A DNA stretch of 64,000 nucleotides from Melitaea cinxia. Taxonomy: Eukaryota > Arthropoda > Insecta > Lepidoptera > Nymphalidae. Shown here in pieces: positions 21,176-32,734 of the stretch. Each line of letters opens with the position of its first letter. The first letter of the stretch is position 1. A model generated the notes under the pieces. The model was not told where the DNA came from. It ran no database searches and saw only the letters and a list, made by a program, of their open reading frames with translations. A program made the position numbers and the translations under genes. The stretch is from NCBI RefSeq assembly GCF_905220565.1, contig NC_059409.1, positions 5,835,501-5,899,500 of the forward strand. Reading direction: 5' to 3'.

Positions 21176-21508
21176 CATCATTCATCATTACAGCCTATAC
21201 AGTCCACTGCTGGACATAGGCCTCCACAAGTTTACGCCAAAAATAACGTGAACTCATGTGTTTTGCCCATAGTCACCACGCTGGGCAGGCGGGTTGGTGA
21301 CCGCAGTACTGGCTTTGTCGCACCGAAGACGCTGCTGCCCGTCTTCGGCCTGTGTATTTCAAAGCCAGCAGTTGGATGGTTATCCCGCCATCGGTCGGCT
21401 TCTTAAGTTCCAAGGTGGTTGTGGAACCTTGTTATCCCTTAGTCGCCTCTTACGACACCCACGGGAAGAGAGGGGGTGGCTAAATTCTTTAGTGCCGTAG
21501 CCACACAG
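21176..21508 (-). mobile_element. SINE-B, complete insertion with 12 bp target duplication
   Basis: The exact 12 bp repeats at 21164-21175 and 21509-21520 fix both ends. On the minus strand the element begins 'ctgtgtggctacggcac' and ends in the 'tgtccagcagtggactgta' tail plus 'aatgatgaatga', giving 333 bp. It has no RNA polymerase III boxes that I can recognise and no open frame of its own. Its 3' tail matches RTE-type LINE 3' ends, whose protein ends in a GEAYVQQWT-like peptide that this tail would encode. It therefore looks like a non-autonomous partner of an RTE-type LINE. That partnership is inferred. Confidence 0.8.
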
Positions 21509-21520
21509 CACCGAATGGTT
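21509..21520. repeat. Target-site duplication, right copy
   Basis: Identical to 21164-21175. Confidence 0.8.
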
Positions 21521-21530
21521 AATACTTATT

Positions 21531-21937
21531 AATCTGTCACTATTTTTGGTATCTGTTTTGCAGGGTGGTTAAACAATAAATACTGTTATCATTTAAATGT
21601 TCTTATTCTGATTTATATTTGTTTAAGTACCAAAAGAGCATAAAGATGTAGATCATGTAGACACCATCTTCCGAATAGTTAATACTAATTTCTGATTGGT
21701 CAATCGCCATCTTTGTCATATATTGACAGTATTATTCTCCTATAAATATGATAATTTATAAGTGAAGAAGCAGTTATTGTTTAATTATTGTGCAGCTAGC
21801 GTTGCTGCTCGAATAGTGGCGTATAAGTGAATAGTGTATCGTATTCAATGGAGTTAAAAGTGTGTATTGTGAATGAATAACTATATATTTGAAATGAGAA
21901 ATAAATGTTTCGTTGAATGTTCTCAGTCGTGTTCTAC
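21531..21937 (+). mobile_element. Possible solo LTR
   Basis: The segment has LTR-like order: a TG start (chosen at 'tgtcactatttt'), a TATA-type box 'ctataaatatga' near 21740, an AATAAA near 21900 and a CA end ('gtgttctaca', 21937). A primer-binding site does not follow and the flanking 4-6 bp do not clearly repeat, so the ends are uncertain. It could instead be a promoter-bearing stretch of ordinary DNA. Confidence 0.25.
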
Positions 21938-22699
21938 ATTATATAGTATGTATAAAGATTTGTTCTTAATAAATGCCATAATTATTCATGTGTTGTTACA
22001 TTAACATCGTATTTGTTGAAGTTTGTGTCAACGTCGCATCCGGAGGTATATTAATTTACTTCAGTAATTGATTTAGAAAGTAAATTTAAGTGAATCACAT
22101 ACATATGACGTTGTTATTCCGCTTTCGTAGTTTTTCGTTTATTCTGCTTTGTTTACCAAATCTAATGCGTACTTTATAAAGGCCAGATGACGTTATGTAA
22201 TAATACGTATGTTTTGAAAAGATTTCTTAAAATACTAACAGTGAAACTACCATTTATTTGCATAGATAACGGCCTATGGTCAAAAGAAAGTTTGTTTGTC
22301 CTCACTAATGCTAAATTTGGATTGTAGTTTTCGTGCGGTGGTGACATTTATTTTTGAAGTCATAGTTATTTTGAATTTAATTATATAAATCTTATCTTCA
22401 CAACTTAACCTAAAATGTATCTAAATTGGCCACCTAGTTTAGATTTTTGATTGTAATATCTATACAATTGCGTAACTGAATTTGTTTGTCTAATTAAACC
22501 TGCCAATTTTCTGACTAATCTACCAGTGCGGTTTTCATAACTCGTCTTTGAGGGCGAATCTGTATCATCAATAACAATCACATTTGCTATTATTATCAGA
22601 TATATGCTTTAAAATTTACGTTCAAGATTCCCTAAAAACCATACATACATACTCGTTCGTACTTAAATACATACATTGCAAGTTAAATAAACATTTAAA
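21938..22699. other. AT-rich non-coding DNA
   Basis: No recognised feature. Confidence 0.4.
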
Positions 22700-22797
22700 T
22701 TTTTCGAAATCGGACCACCCCGGAAAAGTTCTAAGGTAACACATAAAAAATACAGTCAAATTGATAACCTCCTTCTTTTTTTAAGTCGGTTAAAAAG
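22700..22797 (+). repeat. Family D end fragment
   Basis: 'aaaagttctaaggtaacaca' and the inverted-terminal motif 'tttaagtcggttaaaa' match the ends at 31270-31370 and 33065-33170. Confidence 0.55.
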
Positions 22798-23697
22798 TTT
22801 AGTCAAGTAAAAAAACGAAGACGAAACTAAAAATATATGCATTAATTTAAAATGGCGTTACGAATAAAGTAAAGTAATAAATTGATGTCAATACTCCGTT
22901 TATTTTTTTCGCTCATTTTCTCACAATGATAAATATTACGCAAGTCTGCGTCTCTTTTGGAATTAGGAAATAAAGTGGCAATCAGTAATTTGTTCATGGA
23001 AATAGCCATCAACTGAGCAGGCGACCTGCCTGATGTTAAGTAAACACCGCATACTAAGGGGAGTACGGGGAATCTAATCAGAGGAAAGAGAACTTATGAA
23101 TTAAATGCGCACTTCGAACTTAGTCGCGAATATCTCGACACGTGGATGGCACAACTTCCAAACACTGCCAAACTCACAGTTAAATTGGCTTATGTCTGTA
23201 CATGCATGGATTATTGTGTATTGTCGTATTTGTGAAATCCGTTCTAAATAACTTTTATTCGTCCATTGACATGTACATAGGTGACAGCGACAAAACTCGT
23301 AGAATTTTTTGTTTTTTTTTTGGGACATATAATCATTATGCGTCATGTTGTGCTATATATTATATGAACGTGATATGGAGCAGTTCAATCGTCTGATCCT
23401 TTTATCTGAGTTACTGTTACATTATTGGTTTCAATAAGAAACGTCACTTAACATAGCAGAAAAGCATTTTTTATTACAGTTGCTTAAAAAGTGGCGTATT
23501 GCAGGGACGTATAGTGTTCGGGATGTGGGCTATTACATACTCGTGCTTTTTTTTACCTTTCCCGAACTCGTGCGTTCTCTTTCCCAACTGTCAAAATAAT
23601 GTCTATTAAAAAGAAAAACCAACCATGAAGTTTTTACTAGAAAAATTCACAGAAGTTTTTATGATTCATGCAATATGCTAATTTGTTTCAATTTCAG
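22798..23697. other. Mostly AT-rich DNA; small repeat fragment near 22990-23085
   Basis: 'gacctgcctgatgttaagta' is similar to the inverted SINE-C-type phrase at 43700-43730. Near 23505-23590 is a GC-richer stretch ('cccgaactcgtgcgttctct') that may belong to the transposon-like unit ending at 24240. Confidence 0.3.
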
Positions 23698-24035
23698 ATT
23701 ACAAAGTTACAGAAAGCTATATTGGTGATTCATTAAACAACAAACAAGAAACTGGGAAAAAAAGCACATACTCCATTAATTTAAGGTCCAGTCCGTCTCC
23801 TTCACATGTTGCAGAGAACGTTCGTCCATCTACCTTCGTTGATAATGATAATTCATCAGATCCAACTCCACCAACTAGCAAACGCCATTGTATGACAAAT
23901 ATACATGAACAATCATACGAAATTGATAATAGTTTGTCTCAAACAGTAAATATACAACCTAAAACTTCCCCAGTTAGTATAAAAAACTGTACCAATTTCA
24001 ATATATATGTGAATTATAACTTTTATAAGAAATAA
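23698..24035 (+). CDS. Candidate terminal coding exon, 111 residues
   Basis: A textbook acceptor ('ttgtttcaatttcag', AG at 23696-23697) opens a frame that stays open for 111 codons to TAA at 24033-24035. An AATAAA signal overlaps the stop (24031-24036). The protein is Ser/Asn/Thr-rich and hydrophilic (SSPSPSHVAENVRPS, SSDPTPPTSKRH) and ends in the aromatic block NCTNFNIYVNYNFYKK. It has no ATG of its own, so it needs an upstream exon, which I could not find. A strong inverted repeat lies 90 bp downstream, so this may be the last exon of a DNA transposon gene and the inverted repeat its end. A host gene is the alternative. No family recognised. Confidence 0.45.
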
Positions 24036-24124
24036 ATGTTAAGTTAGTTGAGTTTATTGTGTTTTTATTATTTTATTAAATTGCTTCATTTTTTCGCAAC
24101 TGTATTAAAAATAGTCGTTCAGTA

Positions 24125-24240
24125 CACGTGCGGAACCGTCATTGCAACTTGTTCCGACTGTCAACCCTCGCCTTCGGCTGCGCCTCGGCTCGGGTAGACA
24201 TTTGTCGGAACTCTTTGCAATGACAGCCTTTCCACACTTG
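24125..24240. repeat. Large imperfect inverted repeat with GC-rich loop
   Basis: Arms 24125-24158 and 24204-24240 pair over about 34 bp, including 'gtcattgcaa' and 'gttccgac' against their complements with one 3 bp bulge, around a 45 bp loop rich in CCTCGCC/CGGCTCGGG. It is striking in an AT-rich region and lies 90 bp behind the candidate exon ending at 24035. It may be a transposon terminal structure. Confidence 0.7.
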
Positions 24241-24587
24241 TAATGAAATGTACTATTGCAACTCGCTTTATTCACATTCGTACAGTTAGTAGGCTTTGAT
24301 GTAATGAATTTAGGCATGAAACCTTTAATCTACAAATATGATATATTAAATGTAATTCCATATGTTATGATTTTTGAATATTAAGGAAACAAAATAAATA
24401 GTTAGGTTTTAAAACAATGTCATTATGATTTCACTACTACTGTTAACAGTAATCACTACTCTACTCCATTCTTTCATCAAGATGAAACCTACCACAGATT
24501 TATCCGAATAATTCGTTTTCCCTGAGTATCTTAATATCTTCCCTATCTAAATATCTTCACTGTATTAATACTATCTTGTCCTGTACG

Positions 24588-24818
24588 CTTCAGCCTGTAA
24601 TATCCCACTACTGGGCATAGGCCTCTTTCCCCATATAGGATAAGGATCAGAGCTTAATCCACCACGCTGCTCCACTGCGGGTTGGCGGATATATTCCCTA
24701 CTATGAGTAACGATCGCTATCAGGTGTACATGATAACAACCTGGACCGACGGCTTAACGCGATCTCCGAGGCACGGTGGGGAGACCCACAAGGACTGCAC
24801 AAACACCTTATCTTATCT
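24588..24818 (-). mobile_element. SINE-A, lacking its tRNA head
   Basis: Tail and body are present ('cccactactgggcataggcc' to 'aaggactgcacaaacacc' in forward sense). The head with the pol III boxes is missing. Confidence 0.8.
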
Positions 24819-27487
24819 GTGTTATCTTATCTATCTTTTCCTGATCTAACATATATTTTCAATTTTAATTTAATTTATTTCGTCGTAAATCGTATCTATT
24901 ATACTACGTCGTATTGCGTAATAATTTTGTCTCATTTCCTGTTTATTTCACCTTTTCCTATTTCTCATTGTGGTCATCCCTCCTCATCTTTTTTCTCTAG
25001 GGACATCGTTTATTGACCTTGTAGGATCAAGGCAACTTTTACAAAAAATACTTTTTGACTATTATGACTAGTGATACCGTTTTAGAATATAACGTAATAT
25101 ATTATGTACCGGAAACGAAATAAAAATTATTTAATATGCTATTATCAAATAATGTTATTTATAAAAATAAAATGATGATGATTTATCATATAACATTTCA
25201 TAGGCCTCTTTACCCATGTAGGAGAAGGGTGGGAGCGTAATAATAAATTTATGTATATCCATGTATATTATATATGTATTTTTTCTATCTCTCTTTAGAC
25301 TCAACATTTAATGCAGATAACAGGAGAAAACACGACACCAAATAAAATAAAAACATTTTCGTTAATTAAAAATGTTTCTGCATTTTTGCAGCATTACGTT
25401 GCACGGAAATTGAGCAGCATCTTTGTTGGGAATGCGAAAGAGTGAATTAAATTTTTTAACAAAATATTTTTATTCACTTGATTGTTTTGAATGTTACCAA
25501 ACATTAAGCGACGACTACGTTAATGAGAAAGAGTTTACAATGTATATACTATACATATTATGTGTAGAGAAATATATAAAACCTGCAATACTTAATTTCA
25601 TTATCAATCCATTTAATGAACTCCGCCACCTGTAATAGATCGGAATAATAAAGTAAAAATAATAAAAGAAATGCCATAATAAACTCCCTAAATAAACAAG
25701 CACTGATTTATATTGGAAAAGCGACTTTCGATAGAGCGATCGATTCCAAAGTTAATCTGATCAAATAAATAAACTCTTCAGCTTCATTAAAAATTTTAAC
25801 AAGGTGAATTTCACGTTACAATTTTGCGTCACGTTGCGTGATATTTTTTCAATGCAAGCTGTTTATAATATAATGGTAAAATAAAAAAATATATCTTATA
25901 TTCGTCAAATAAATATTGAGATTGACGTGTTCAAACTACTATAAAAACACATATCTACTATTTAAATTTTAGTGTAATGAATATGTACAATAAATACTAA
26001 AAGTTCATCATTTAATATAAGTCAATGTTTTTTTTTTATTATTTTATCAAGCATAAAAGAAAATAAAAATTAGGTCACTTTTGTTTTAACTTACTGGTTT
26101 TCTTTGAAAATGTGCTTTATCATTTGACCAATTGACAATCGTCCAAAATGACAATCGTGGTCAGTCCCGTAAATTAACAAGTTTAAAATATAAGAAAAAC
26201 AATTCAGAATAACAAATAATGGTTGACTTATTTTCATAAAAATTCTATAAAAACTACCATGATAGAGTTATTACTCGTAAAAAAAGGTCTCAAAGAAATT
26301 TAGTATTTGCATATACATAGTTTTAACATTTAAGGACTTCGAGATTCACATAAGCTTATACATACATACTAATACATCTTTCCTGTAGTGGTGTGTGTTG
26401 ATTAAATTCTAGGCGATTACGCTGTTTTTTATTGAAATAATTCTTTATGTATGAAGCAACCCTTACATGTTTATATTTAGACCTCGTAGACAATCAATGC
26501 TACCGATTCTGCTGGTGACATAGATTGTGAAACCATAGTGATCCAAATTATATAAATAACATAACAGATAACATAAGACAATGAAATACCTATTACAATT
26601 GTATTCCTGAGAAATATATTGGATATAATTAATGATTGTCTTAGGTAACAATAAAAGGAAGGAAACGACCGAGAAATATCTTGATGAATAATCTCTTTTG
26701 TTGTAATTCATAAATGGTCATACTCACTTCAAGTGATGGTCAAATTTATAACACTACATAATTAATATTTACTTTAGCAATGCTATTTTTGTATAATATT
26801 TCCAAATTTATTATAAAAAACGCAATTAAACTTTGTTTTTGTTTTTATAATTCGTTATAAATTATTTTATTTGGATGATAAAAAATATGTGCGTAGTAAA
26901 TAGGTCTTTTTTTATCATCAGATTATTTTATTTTATTTTTTTCATATATCAGGGCATCAGCAGAAAAATCTAATTAAATATTTTTTATAAGACGAATTAA
27001 TAATAATCTTTGCAGAAACACACTTTGCACATAAATATCTCGAGAAACTATATCAAAACTATATCAAGCGAAAGTTAGTAGCCCAAAATCATAACCTAAT
27101 CTTAACTACTAACATCCAAATCCTATTAACGAACTCTTGATAGAGAAAATAATATCATATCTTACCTTATTTTCCTACATTTGATAAACAACTCGTTAAC
27201 TTATAACGGTAACTTTGTTATTGATCTTAAGTAAACAGTTTATACGAGAAAATATACATATTAAAAGCGTCTCTTCAAACTCATTCAGCCATTATTCATA
27301 AGTAAACTGAAATTTCTTCCAATATGTGAAAAGTTATAAAGTGAACATGTTTAACAGTCAGAAAAAGTCGTAGAAATGACGTCGTGTATTATCTTTCATA
27401 TTTTACAACTAGACGGCTCGTGCGGTTTCACCAGTGTTTTTCAGTAAATCATCGCTAGTTTGATATCAGTATGTATGCTTATTTATT
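24819..27487. other. Long AT-rich stretch with one short SINE-A fragment
   Basis: 25197-25235 holds an inverted SINE-A tail fragment ('aggcctctttacccatgtag'). Near 27410 'ctagacggctcgtgcggttt' resembles the start of a Helitron-like repeat in inverted sense. A frame at 25390-25441 behind a possible acceptor is only 17 codons and was not called. Otherwise nothing was recognised in about 2.6 kb. Confidence 0.4.
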
Positions 27488-27585
27488 CCGCCAGCACTTG
27501 GATAGTCATCCCGCCATTGGTCGCCTTCTTTCTTTTTTTTTCTTCTTTTTTTCCTTCTTTTTACTACTTTTTTTTTTCTTTCCGC
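27488..27585. repeat. SINE-B fragment running into a polypyrimidine tract
   Basis: 27488-27525 is an inverted SINE-B fragment ('tcccgccattggtcgccttc'). From 27524 to 27562 the strand is unbroken pyrimidine, and after 'actac' a further C/T run reaches 27583. The tract is next to an AT-rich inverted-repeat-like stretch at about 27630-27680. Confidence 0.7.
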
Positions 27586-27689
27586 CGATAAACTGATACG
27601 CAGTTTGGCGGTTAAGAAAAGTATTTGGTCCAATAAATAATTTATTATTATTTAATAAATAATTGATTATTAAATAATGTTAACTACCT

Positions 27690-27955
27690 GTGCTACCTAG
27701 AAATACATGTGCGAATAATTTGCACTAAATAAGTAAAAAAATTAACGACCGTCAATCGTGTTGACGTTGCTTCAAAATCAAAGCCGTCATATATATAATT
27801 TTAATAATTACTTTAAAAAACAAAGCAATAAAGCAATAATATTTTTTTTATTTGTGGATGCCGATAGAGCAAGCAATTATCTATAAAACGATATATACTG
27901 TATGTGGAGGTATTTTCTAAAAAGAGAGGCAAACATCTTAACCTTTTACTAAACC
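27690..27955 (-). repeat. Family H copy 2
   Basis: Inverted relative to 6060-6330. It shares 'gaccgtcaatcgtgttgacg' and 'gaggcaaacatcttaacctt', and has similar length. Confidence 0.6.
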
Positions 27956-28189
27956 TGTACTAACTGTATGGTTTATTTTCTGTGATCAATTCATTTATAT
28001 ACCAGGCCTCTTTGTTTTCTAACTTTGAGGAAATTATTCATCGCTTTTGTGTTTGCGCATGCTTATTCATTTGAAAGGGATTTAACTTGGACAAGTAACG
28101 CGATAGATTTTCCGATAGTAATACTCCTGAAGTACTTGAATAATTTCAAATTTAAATACGTGTTATATTTAATATCGTAACAGCATTGT

Positions 28190-28570
28190 AATTTTTTTAT
28201 TTTCAATGTACATATATATATATAGTCACGATGTATGTTAGCAATAAACTCCGAAACTACTGAACCAATTTTTATCAAATTTCGTAAGTATCTGTAATTT
28301 GGTCCATCTTGGGAGATACGATAGTTTTAATCTCAATTATTGATTTTCATATTGATTATTGCAAATTAAATGTTTATTATACAACTTTAGTGGTTAGTTC
28401 TATAAAATCCTAATAGATGGCGGTTTGGCATCTAAGTTGCACGGATATCCGGTAGATAGCGCCGTATTGCTATTTCTAGATTATAGATGGTGTGTGTAAA
28501 TATAGAATTTACATATATTTTAATAAATTATTATTAATGAGCCATAGCAACGCGTGGCTGGGTCAGCTAG
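28190..28570 (+). mobile_element. Helitron-like family F copy
   Basis: It runs from a TA-rich start with 'aataaactccgaaactactg' to CTAG at 28567-28570. GCCA-n9-TGGC near 28542-28557 forms a short stem just before the 'gtcagctag' end. No coding. Confidence 0.5.
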
Positions 28571-28572
28571 TA

Positions 28573-29521
28573 TTTAGATAACATAGTTTTTTTTCAGCGC
28601 TCTCTATTTTATTCTATATTATTACTTTTTTCCATTTTGGCGGCCTATCTGTTTGTCTTTGGATCTGTTATCTGTTTGTCTTGTGTACACAGCTTAGTTT
28701 TATCCGAGAATTCAAGACAGTTTTTTTGGTAGAGAATGTGAAATTCAAAATGTATGCTCAATTTTATTTTATTAACGTGTAGTTCGATTTTGCTCACTTT
28801 TTTAAAAATAATATATTTTTACGGACTTTGTCCCTTAAGTATTTTACGGCCTATGTTTGATTAATTCAGAAATTGCAGACACTCAATTTTAGTGCTATGA
28901 AAAGTGTGCTATTAAAAGTTACTTGAGTTCTGAAATATGTGATAAACTTCCAAAGCCTTATGCTATACGGTTCATCTAAGAATGACTATCATACCTTATT
29001 TTACTTCAAAATTAAACAAATGGCAAACGCGCACGTCGACGGCGACTCTAGTTGAAGTTCCAGTTACTTTTTAATGAAAGTAAGGTGTAAAATTTTATTT
29101 TAAAATTAATAATTAGCTATAAAATTATTCTGTAATACATAAATTGTGTAATATATTATTCAAAATGAATAATATAAAATACATATATTGCAGCACGTAT
29201 AGTAAAGGAATTGAGTAGGAAGTTGGTGTTACGTCTGGGGACTTCAAGCATCGATGTGATGCAAAACCTCCTAGAACGTGTTGGGATAGGAAGAAGATGG
29301 AAAAGGAAACGAAACTAGGAGGGAGAATTTTGGTCATGGAGTATGTTATAAAGAAATGAAAGGATGTGCATATCATGGCAAAGTTGGAATGGGAGCCACT
29401 TAAGTTGAGTACGAAATTGGGAAATGTGGTCATATTTGCGTTAACCGATAAAGTATGTCGGAAGATATTGTAGACGCTCTAATTTATTAAGTAGCTCTTG
29501 TGTCACATCTAAATGGTAATT
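28573..29521. other. Non-coding DNA with mixed composition
   Basis: 29170-29430 is richer in G/A on the forward strand and carries a 102-codon minus-strand frame with no recognised motif; I treat it as chance. Nothing else seen. Confidence 0.35.
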
Positions 29522-29642
29522 CGCTTCAGCCTGCAATATCCCACTACTGGGCATAGGCCTCTTTCCCCATGTAGGAGAAGGATCAGAGCTTAATCCACCA
29601 CGCTGCTCCAATGCGGGTTGGGGGATATATTCCCTACTATGG
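29522..29642 (-). mobile_element. SINE-A 3' half
   Basis: It shows the tail and first 120 bp of the body only, well conserved ('cccactactgggcataggcc' forward). Confidence 0.8.
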
Positions 29643-30117
29643 TAAATACCAAATGAAAATTACCAAAATATTTTTAAAAATCTTGTACAAAAAGTGGTTA
29701 TACATACTACAATTCTAAAAAAAACAATTCTAAAAAATTCAAAGTAAGACAATAACTACTCTAGTATCTACTCGTAAGTTGTATTCAGTTTTCTTTCATA
29801 ATTTGTTTCGTTGACTATAAGGTTGAATACTGTTATTATTCTGTTATTGTTTTGACATATCTAATAATATTTTTTGTACTTGTTTGTTGTGTGTGTGTTG
29901 TTTGTATTTGTTATTGTAGTCAGGTTGTTGTAGTATTTACTTGGCACCAACTTCAAATTATAAAATATTTATTTAATCATTTCTGATTAACTAAATCAAA
30001 ATACGAATTACTTTGTACTTAGTAAATTTATTTTTCACTTTTTAGTTTCCTGTTTGAAGTCGGTTTTTTTTTGTTAAAAATTATTTTATTTTACAATTTT
30101 TAGTGATGGGTAGACCT

Positions 30118-30292
30118 AACAAGGATGCTTTTTCTCTTGTGTCGGGGGTCCGGAAACATACACAAGCGCAAACACCCAGACAATGACAAACATCTATATG
30201 GCCAATACAAATGTCTGTCGTGCGCGGAGATTGAACCCACTAACGCCAGCGCAACAGCCGGTGCTGTGACCGCTGCGCTAACGCGTCGACAT
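30118..30292 (-). mobile_element. tRNA-derived SINE head, inverted
   Basis: On the minus strand: 'cgacgcgttagcgcagcggt' (A-box side), 'gtgggttcaatctccgc' (B box) and the 'tgtctgggtgtttgcgc' body. It is the same subfamily as 2845-3050. Confidence 0.7.
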
Positions 30293-30294
30293 GC

Positions 30295-30510
30295 TATGAG
30301 TAAAGTTCGCTATCAGGTGTACGTAATAACAACCGGGACTGATAGCCTAGCGTGTTCTCTGAGGCTAGGTTGGGAGAACCCCAAGGATTAACAACTAGAC
30401 CGAAAATAAATATTTGTATAAACATAAATATCCACTCCGAGCGGGAATAGAACCCGCGACCGTCGGTATTTAGGCGCCGCCGACACGGTACATGCACCAT
30501 TATATCAAAG
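30295..30510 (-). mobile_element. SINE-A with a different head
   Basis: The body ('gtacgtaataacaaccggga' forward) joins a tRNA-like head with inverted B box 'gcgggaatagaacccgcgac' near 30441-30460. It is directly adjacent to the previous SINE, so two heads of different subfamilies sit in tandem. Confidence 0.7.
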
Positions 30511-30544
30511 CGGTCATCAAACAGAAAAAGGTATAACTGCTGTA

Positions 30545-31075
30545 AATTGTTGAGAAATTTCCTCGAGTGTTTATGGGCGCCATCATCAAACCTGGTCCTG
30601 CGACAGAGATGATCACACAGCTGGTAATTGCTATAAATCGTTGAAAAGTTCCCTCGACTATCTTTCGATCAGACTGTAATGGCCCTTGTAACTCATATAG
30701 GTGCAAAGTTCTCATCAATAGAAACGAATTAAGTTCAAACAGCAGGTAATTGCTATAAGTCGTTGAAGAGTTCCCTTGACTATCTTTCGTCTCCATCATC
30801 AGACTGAAATGGCACTTATAACTCATACATATGCAAAGTTCTCATCAATAGAAACGAATTAAGTTCAAACAGCTGGTAATTGCTATAAATCGTTAAAGAG
30901 TTCCCTCGACTATCTTTTGTCTCCATCATCAGACTGTAATGGCACTTATAACTCATACAGGTGCAATTTTCTCATCAATAGAAACGAATTAAGTTCAAAA
31001 AGCAGGTAATTGTTATAAATTGTTGAAGAGTTCCCTCGACTATCTTTCTTCTCCATCATCAGCTCGACTCCAGAA
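30545..31075 (+). repeat. Minisatellite, about 130 bp units, about four copies
   Basis: The phrase 'ggtaattgctataaatcgtt' or a close variant starts at 30623, 30745, 30875 and 31005, giving spacings of 122, 130 and 130 bp. Each unit also has 'gagttccctcgactatcttt', 'ccatcatcagactgtaatgg' and 'caatagaaacgaattaagtt'. A more diverged partial unit precedes the array, and another lies within family D at 31147-31190. Confidence 0.9.
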
Positions 31076-31139
31076 CTTTATTAAATAGTAGTGCTTTATA
31101 GTACTTAATGAAAACATGATTAAATTTACTAGTCACCCT

Positions 31140-31370
31140 TATGATTTTTGAAAGTTTCCCTCGATTTCTCTGGGATCCCATCATCAGATCCTGGTTTCCT
31201 TATCATGGTACCAAACTATGGATATCTCCTTTCTAATAAAAAAAGAATTATCAAAATCGGTTCATAAACGAAGAAGTTATCTCCGAACATACATAAAAAA
31301 AAATATATATACACGGTCGAATTGAGTAACCTCCTCCTTTTTTTGAAGTCGGTTAAAAACATAATATAAA
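31140..31370 (-). repeat. Family D segment joined to the minisatellite
   Basis: It contains 'ccctcgatttctctgggatc', 'cagatcctggtttccttatc' and the terminal 'tttgaagtcggttaaaaa'. The 'ccctcga...catcatcaga' core is a unit of the adjacent minisatellite, so the array probably grew from this element. Confidence 0.65.
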
Positions 31371-31374
31371 TATT

Positions 31375-32734
31375 AAACCAAAATACTAACGATTACAACA
31401 GTAAGTTAGTTTAGTATAAATAAATATTATGGCTTCTATTTGTTGTTGATTTATTTTTAGTAGAAAAGGGTTACAGCAGTAAATAAAGTTATTATAAAAA
31501 CACACTACATTTTCAAACGAGCCATAAGTGATTTTATACATCTCCCACAATTTTTATAGGATGGTATTAAAAGCAGTTAATTGATAATAAAGCACTGAAA
31601 ATAACTAAGAAATTTGGTAGCCTATTACTGTTTTTCAAACACGTGGCTTTTTATTTATCTTAGAACCCGATAAACTGAGAGTACAATAAATAAAAGTTTG
31701 TATAATGTATATAGAGAGTAACAGACGATCCCACGCCGCGTTTACAATAAAAATATATATAAATAAAATGAGTGCTGAGTACAATTTAATATCCAAACGT
31801 ATCATGACGTTTCGAGCACGTTCAGGCGAGCTTGTATTGAACGATCAAGTTTTATAACTTTGGTATAGTCGTAAAATTATAAACACGAGGCGCATATTAA
31901 GTTCAATAATTATCATGAAGTAGTCTTATATTTGCCGACGTTTTTATGACAGCGCTAGTTAAATATAACTATAACACTTAAACAGATCTGGAATATCTTC
32001 AAATTATCGCTTCAGTTGAATAAACTTGAATTTTATTTCTAGTAGACAGTGTCGTGTTAAAACTTCACGTACATATTTCATTTTCTGATTCGCAGTAAAT
32101 TCGTAAAGTTATATGAAAAGATTTTGTTTGAAATTTTCCTCCGAGGTGTATTTACTTACTAACTTATTTATATGCACTGAGCGTGCACTGATCTGGCTGG
32201 TCTTTAATAATAGGCAAACATTTATCCCGCGTGACAGGTGCCGAGGTTCGACTATCGATTTGACATTCGCCACCTCATGGTTTATTCGGCTGATACATGT
32301 CTGAACGAAATCAATTTGAAGCGTGTAAGTTTGTCGACCAAAAAACAAAGGTTTACAAAAAACTAAATAATGTGAAAGAGAGATTCGTTTAGGTACTTCG
32401 TCTGAGAATGTGACTTTATTTACATATATTGAATTATGTAAACGATTTGATTGCTATAAAGCGAATGGTTTTTTTATACACTTTAAATCAACAAACATAC
32501 CTAAAACGGTTCAATTTTTTGTCTGAGTTAAGTTTATAATCGGCTACCATATCGACACAATAACATTACAACCTGATTCAGGCTGGATATCGAATTCATA
32601 AGTCACAACCCCTGAAGCAGTTAGCAGGATTACAACAAACTGCGCCAACTTGTTTGTCAAAATATAATATTATAATTTTAACTAAGGCATATGAGTTCCG
32701 ATTACTATATATAAGTTATAGATATCCCTCACAC
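31375..32734. other. AT-rich non-coding DNA
   Basis: No repeat was recognised. GC-richer patches at 31725-31745 and 32215-32290 carry overlapping short frames on both strands without known motifs. Confidence 0.35.

Noticed and set aside
25381..25441. Acceptor 'catttttgcag' followed by HYVARKLSSIFVGNAKE and stop
   Set aside because: Seventeen codons are too few to support an exon.
29170..29433. 102-codon minus-strand frame and G/A-rich plus strand
   Set aside because: Hydrophobic low-information peptide; no motif, no second copy.
30500..30826. 108-codon minus-strand frame
   Set aside because: It runs through the 130 bp minisatellite units and repeats with them.
30545..31075. CRISPR-like array
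   Set aside because: Units are contiguous diverged 130 bp repeats without unique spacers, in a eukaryotic genome.
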